The notes beneath the pieces were generated by a model that was given only the letters and a program-made list of their open reading frames with translations, was not told where the DNA came from and ran no database searches. This document shows positions 6,340 through 7,731 of a DNA stretch of 7,731 bases, piece by piece. Position numbers and translations under genes: made by a program. Numbering within the stretch: the first letter of the stretch is position 1; each line of letters starts with the position of its first letter. Origin of the DNA: Candidatus Aminicenantota bacterium (GTDB lineage: Bacteria; Acidobacteriota; Aminicenantia; Aminicenantales; JAFGBC01). Where the stretch lies: NCBI GenBank assembly GCA_016933355.1, contig JAFGBC010000347.1, forward strand, positions 1-7,731, written 5' to 3'.

Positions 6340-6427
6340 AATTCGGGGGACACCATACTTGATTTTCGACTCCGAAGCCAGAGAGCCGGATTCAGGAGTA
6401 ATAATTGAGTATGGTGTCCCCAGAATT
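6340..6427. repeat. Imperfect 88-bp palindrome, REPIN/MITE-like element
   Basis: The left arm at 6340-6359 (aattcgggggacaccatact) and the reverse complement of the right arm at 6408-6427 are identical in 19 of 20 positions; the exception is 6345/6422. Pairing continues inward, with wobble pairs and small bulges, through 6362-6364/6403-6405, 6369-6373/6395-6399, 6374-6376/6391-6393 and 6378-6379/6388-6389, leaving a loop of about 8 nt at 6380-6387. The interior is visibly more AT-rich than the neighbouring genes. Two inverted copies of a short conserved motif with a brief spacer match the layout of REPINs mobilised by REP-associated tyrosine transposases (RAYTs), or a small MITE. From memory, GGGGACACCATACT-like motifs recur near such transposases in environmental genomes; I could not verify this. 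No transposase lies in the window. The element lies just downstream of the GTPase gene and could also act in RNA as a 3' stabiliser or terminator, although no U-tract follows it. Confidence 0.75.
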
Positions 6428-7244
6428 ATTTCTTGCTGGTGAACTCGCGGGCGAGGCGCTCGATCTCTTTCTCGATCTCGTCGGGGTGCTTGATCTTGAT
6501 CTTGTTGACTTTGATCGGCGCTTCCGTCTCGGGCGCGCCGAACTCGACGTCGACCTTGGCGTCCTTCGCCTCCCGGCGCCGCTCGGCCTCGCGCTCGATG
6601 TACTCGTCCATCCGCTTCTCGGCGATCTCTTTCTGGTCGGGCTTCCTCTTGTCGCCCAGCACCCGCTCCCGGACGACCGGGATCGTCAGCTTAGCGATCT
6701 CGCGCAGGGTCTCGAAGACGCCCCAGCCGTTGAGGGCCGAGGCCTCGACCGAGGGCAGCCGGCGCGGGTTGAGCAGGTTGTTGAAGGTCTCGACCGGGAT
6801 GAGGTGCTCGAGGTCCCGCTTGTTGTACTGGAAGACGAGCGGGATCTGGTTGAGGTCGACGTCCTGCTCGAGGAGGTTCCGGCGCAGCCCGTCGAAGCTC
6901 TCCAGGTTCGCGTCGAGGAGGGGTATCTGGGAGTCGGCGACGAAGATGATCCCGTCCGCCCCCTTGAGGACGCTCTTGCGGGAGGCCTCGTAGAAGACCT
7001 GGCCGGGTACGGTCAGGAGCTGGAAATGGACCTTGAAGTCGCCGATCAGGCCGGCCTTGATCGGGAGCAGGTCGAAAAAGAAGGTCCGCTCGGAGTCCGT
7101 CTCCAGGCAGACCAGGTCGCCCCGGGAAGAGGCGTCGAGCTTAAAGTAGATATAGCGGAGGTTGGTCGTCTTCCCGCTCAGGCCGGGCCCGTAGTAAACG
7201 ACCTTGACGGCCAGATTATTGGTTGTATAGTTGACAAAAGCCAT
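6426..7244 (-). CDS. mglA: MglA-like small Ras-family GTPase with C-terminal extension
   Basis: MglA is a cytoplasmic GTPase that sets cell polarity and motility direction in Myxococcus and has homologues across many bacteria. Residues 1-195 cover the whole MglA fold: P-loop GPGLSGKT at 19-26, R53 in E-R-T-F-F-F-D, the altered switch motif TVPGQ at 78-82 (Thr where Ras has Asp, as in Myxococcus MglA T78) with Q82, F-V-A-D-S-Q at 101-106, and guanine-specificity motif NKRD at 141-144. G21, R53, T78 and Q82 fall at the same numbers as the Myxococcus residues studied by mutation, so the active site looks intact. The typical length is about 195; this protein has 272. Residues 196-272 form a highly charged Lys/Glu/Arg-rich tail with two probable helical or coiled-coil stretches (202-228, 253-272). 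The start is supported by GAGGG at 7248-7252. No mglB is visible. The TAA (6426-6428) lies at the outer end of the palindrome. mglA here denotes the family, not a proven role in motility. Confidence 0.92.
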   Translation of the reverse strand: MAFVNYTTNNLAVKVVYYGPGLSGKTTNLRYIYFKLDASSRGDLVCLETDSERTFFFDLLPIKAGLIGDFKVHFQLLTVPGQVFYEASRKSVLKGADGIIFVADSQIPLLDANLESFDGLRRNLLEQDVDLNQIPLVFQYNKRDLEHLIPVETFNNLLNPRRLPSVEASALNGWGVFETLREIAKLTIPVVRERVLGDKRKPDQKEIAEKRMDEYIEREAERRREAKDAKVDVEFGAPETEAPIKVNKIKIKHPDEIEKEIERLAREFTSKK

Positions 7245-7254
7245 GTTCCCTCTT

Positions 7255-7284
7255 ATTTTACCCCACCCGCCGGATAATTTCTAA
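7255..7284 (-). promoter_or_regulatory. Weak candidate promoter for the MglA-like gene
   Basis: On the minus strand TAAAAT (7260-7255, five of six -10 bases) is preceded, 18 bp upstream, by TTAGAA (7284-7279, only three of six -35 bases). The stretch is AT-rich compared with the surrounding genes. The -10 box ends 10 bp before the ATG, leaving a very short leader that would barely contain the GAGGG site, so it may not be the real promoter. Confidence 0.25.
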
Positions 7285-7302
7285 CACATTCGGCCGGCGG
7301 AG

Positions 7303-7731
7303 TCAAACCCGGCTCGGGCCGGACGCCGGTCCGGAGACGCCTTCGCCCGTCAGGCGGCGGAACACGCGCTCGTACTTGGCGATGACCTGGGCCCAGGTGT
7401 AGTTGGCCTGGACGTAGGCGAATCCGTTGGCCCCCAGCGCCTCCCGGAGCCGGTCGTCACCGAGCAGAAGGTCGAGGGCCGCCGCGAACTCGGCGTAATT
7501 CGCGTAGGTCAGCCCGCACCTCCCCTTGAGACAGTGCTGCTTGAGCGGCTCGGTCGCCTCCTGGACCAGGAGGGGCGTCCGGACGACCAGGGTTTCCAGG
7601 GCGGCCATGCACAGGCTCTCGAGATGGGAGGGATGGACGACGACCCGGGCCGCCGCCATGGCCGCGTTCTTCTCCTCGGGCGAAACGAACCCGAGATAGC
7701 GGACGCGGGGGTGGAAGGGGAGGTCCATCAG
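7303..7731 (-). CDS. GT4-type glycosyltransferase, C-terminal part (5' end outside window)
   Basis: The frame is open to the window edge and ends at TGA 7305-7303, giving 142 visible residues. This is the C-terminal Rossmann half of a GT-B fold family 1/GT4 glycosyltransferase, which binds the nucleotide-sugar donor. Evidence: V-R-Y-L-G-F-V-S-P-E-E at visible residues 10-20, the loop V-V-V-H-P-S at 30-35, and the EX7E donor-binding motif with E38 and E46 in H-L-E-S-L-C-M-A-A-L-E-T-L, followed by the usual G-L-T-Y and Y-A-E-F-A-A-A-L-D-L-L-L-G-D-D-R-L-R-E-A-L-G region and a closing Y-T-W helix. Such enzymes build cell-surface polysaccharide, lipopolysaccharide or glycolipids. Acceptor and sugar are unknown because the N-terminal half is missing. 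The Met at visible residue 2 is internal, not a start. It runs in the same direction as the mglA-like gene, 58 bp upstream of it. Confidence 0.9.
   Translation of the reverse strand: MMDLPFHPRVRYLGFVSPEEKNAAMAAARVVVHPSHLESLCMAALETLVVRTPLLVQEATEPLKQHCLKGRCGLTYANYAEFAAALDLLLGDDRLREALGANGFAYVQANYTWAQVIAKYERVFRRLTGEGVSGPASGPSRV

Noticed and set aside
4814..6442. Long 542-codon plus-strand reading frame opposite yifB and across the palindrome
   Set aside because: Antisense shadow. The minus strand has intact Walker A/B and conserved YifB motifs, and the shadow has none.
7267..7300. 7-bp perfect inverted repeat ccgccgg/ccggcgg between the glycosyltransferase and GTPase genes
   Set aside because: The 20-nt loop is long and no U-tract follows on either strand, so it is not a credible terminator; in GC-rich DNA such a short match may be chance.

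Overview
This is a GC-rich bacterial window that looks chromosomal. It holds seven protein-coding genes packed tightly together: two partial genes at the ends and five complete ones. There is no rRNA, tRNA, CRISPR array, phage gene or transposase gene. High GC, an MglA-type GTPase with a charged C-terminal tail, a ComM/YifB ATPase and several exported hydrolases fit an uncultured Gram-negative soil or sediment lineage, such as Acidobacteriota, Aminicenantes or a deltaproteobacterial relative. No marker here fixes the phylum, so this is a guess.

Layout from left to right. (1) The 3' part of a TPR-repeat protein on + (1-690). (2) A 12-TM APC-superfamily amino acid permease on - (694-2073); the two stop codons are only 3 bp apart. 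(3) A divergent intergenic region of about 110 bp (2074-2184) with promoter-like sequences for both directions. On the permease side the promoter-like sequence sits so close to the ATG that the mRNA may be leaderless. (4) A secreted SGNH-hydrolase-like protein on + (2185-3150), with an 11-bp gap to the next convergent gene. (5) A minus-strand pair: comM/yifB-like AAA+ ATPase (4679-6289), followed by an exported M20D/AbgB-like amidohydrolase (3162-4649) whose longest possible start overlaps the yifB stop as ATGA. (6) An intergenic region (6290-6425) largely filled by an imperfect inverted repeat of 88 bp (6340-6427), REPIN- or MITE-like, whose right arm ends in the stop codon of the next gene. 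(7) An MglA-like small GTPase on - (6426-7244). (8) The C-terminal part of a GT4-type glycosyltransferase on - (7303 to the window edge).

The genes do not form one recognisable pathway. An exported M20D amidohydrolase, a secreted SGNH hydrolase and an amino acid permease could together scavenge acylated or amide-linked amino acids. They lie on different strands and are not one operon, so this is only an inference. The ATPase (DNA branch migration), the polarity GTPase and the glycosyltransferase look like housekeeping or cell-surface functions. The most unusual item is the palindromic element at 6340-6427, with a possible degenerate copy of its arm motif overlapping the start of yifB. Other points worth checking are the reduced cysteine motif of the YifB protein, the C-terminal extension of the GTPase without a visible MglB partner, and the possible leaderless permease transcript.
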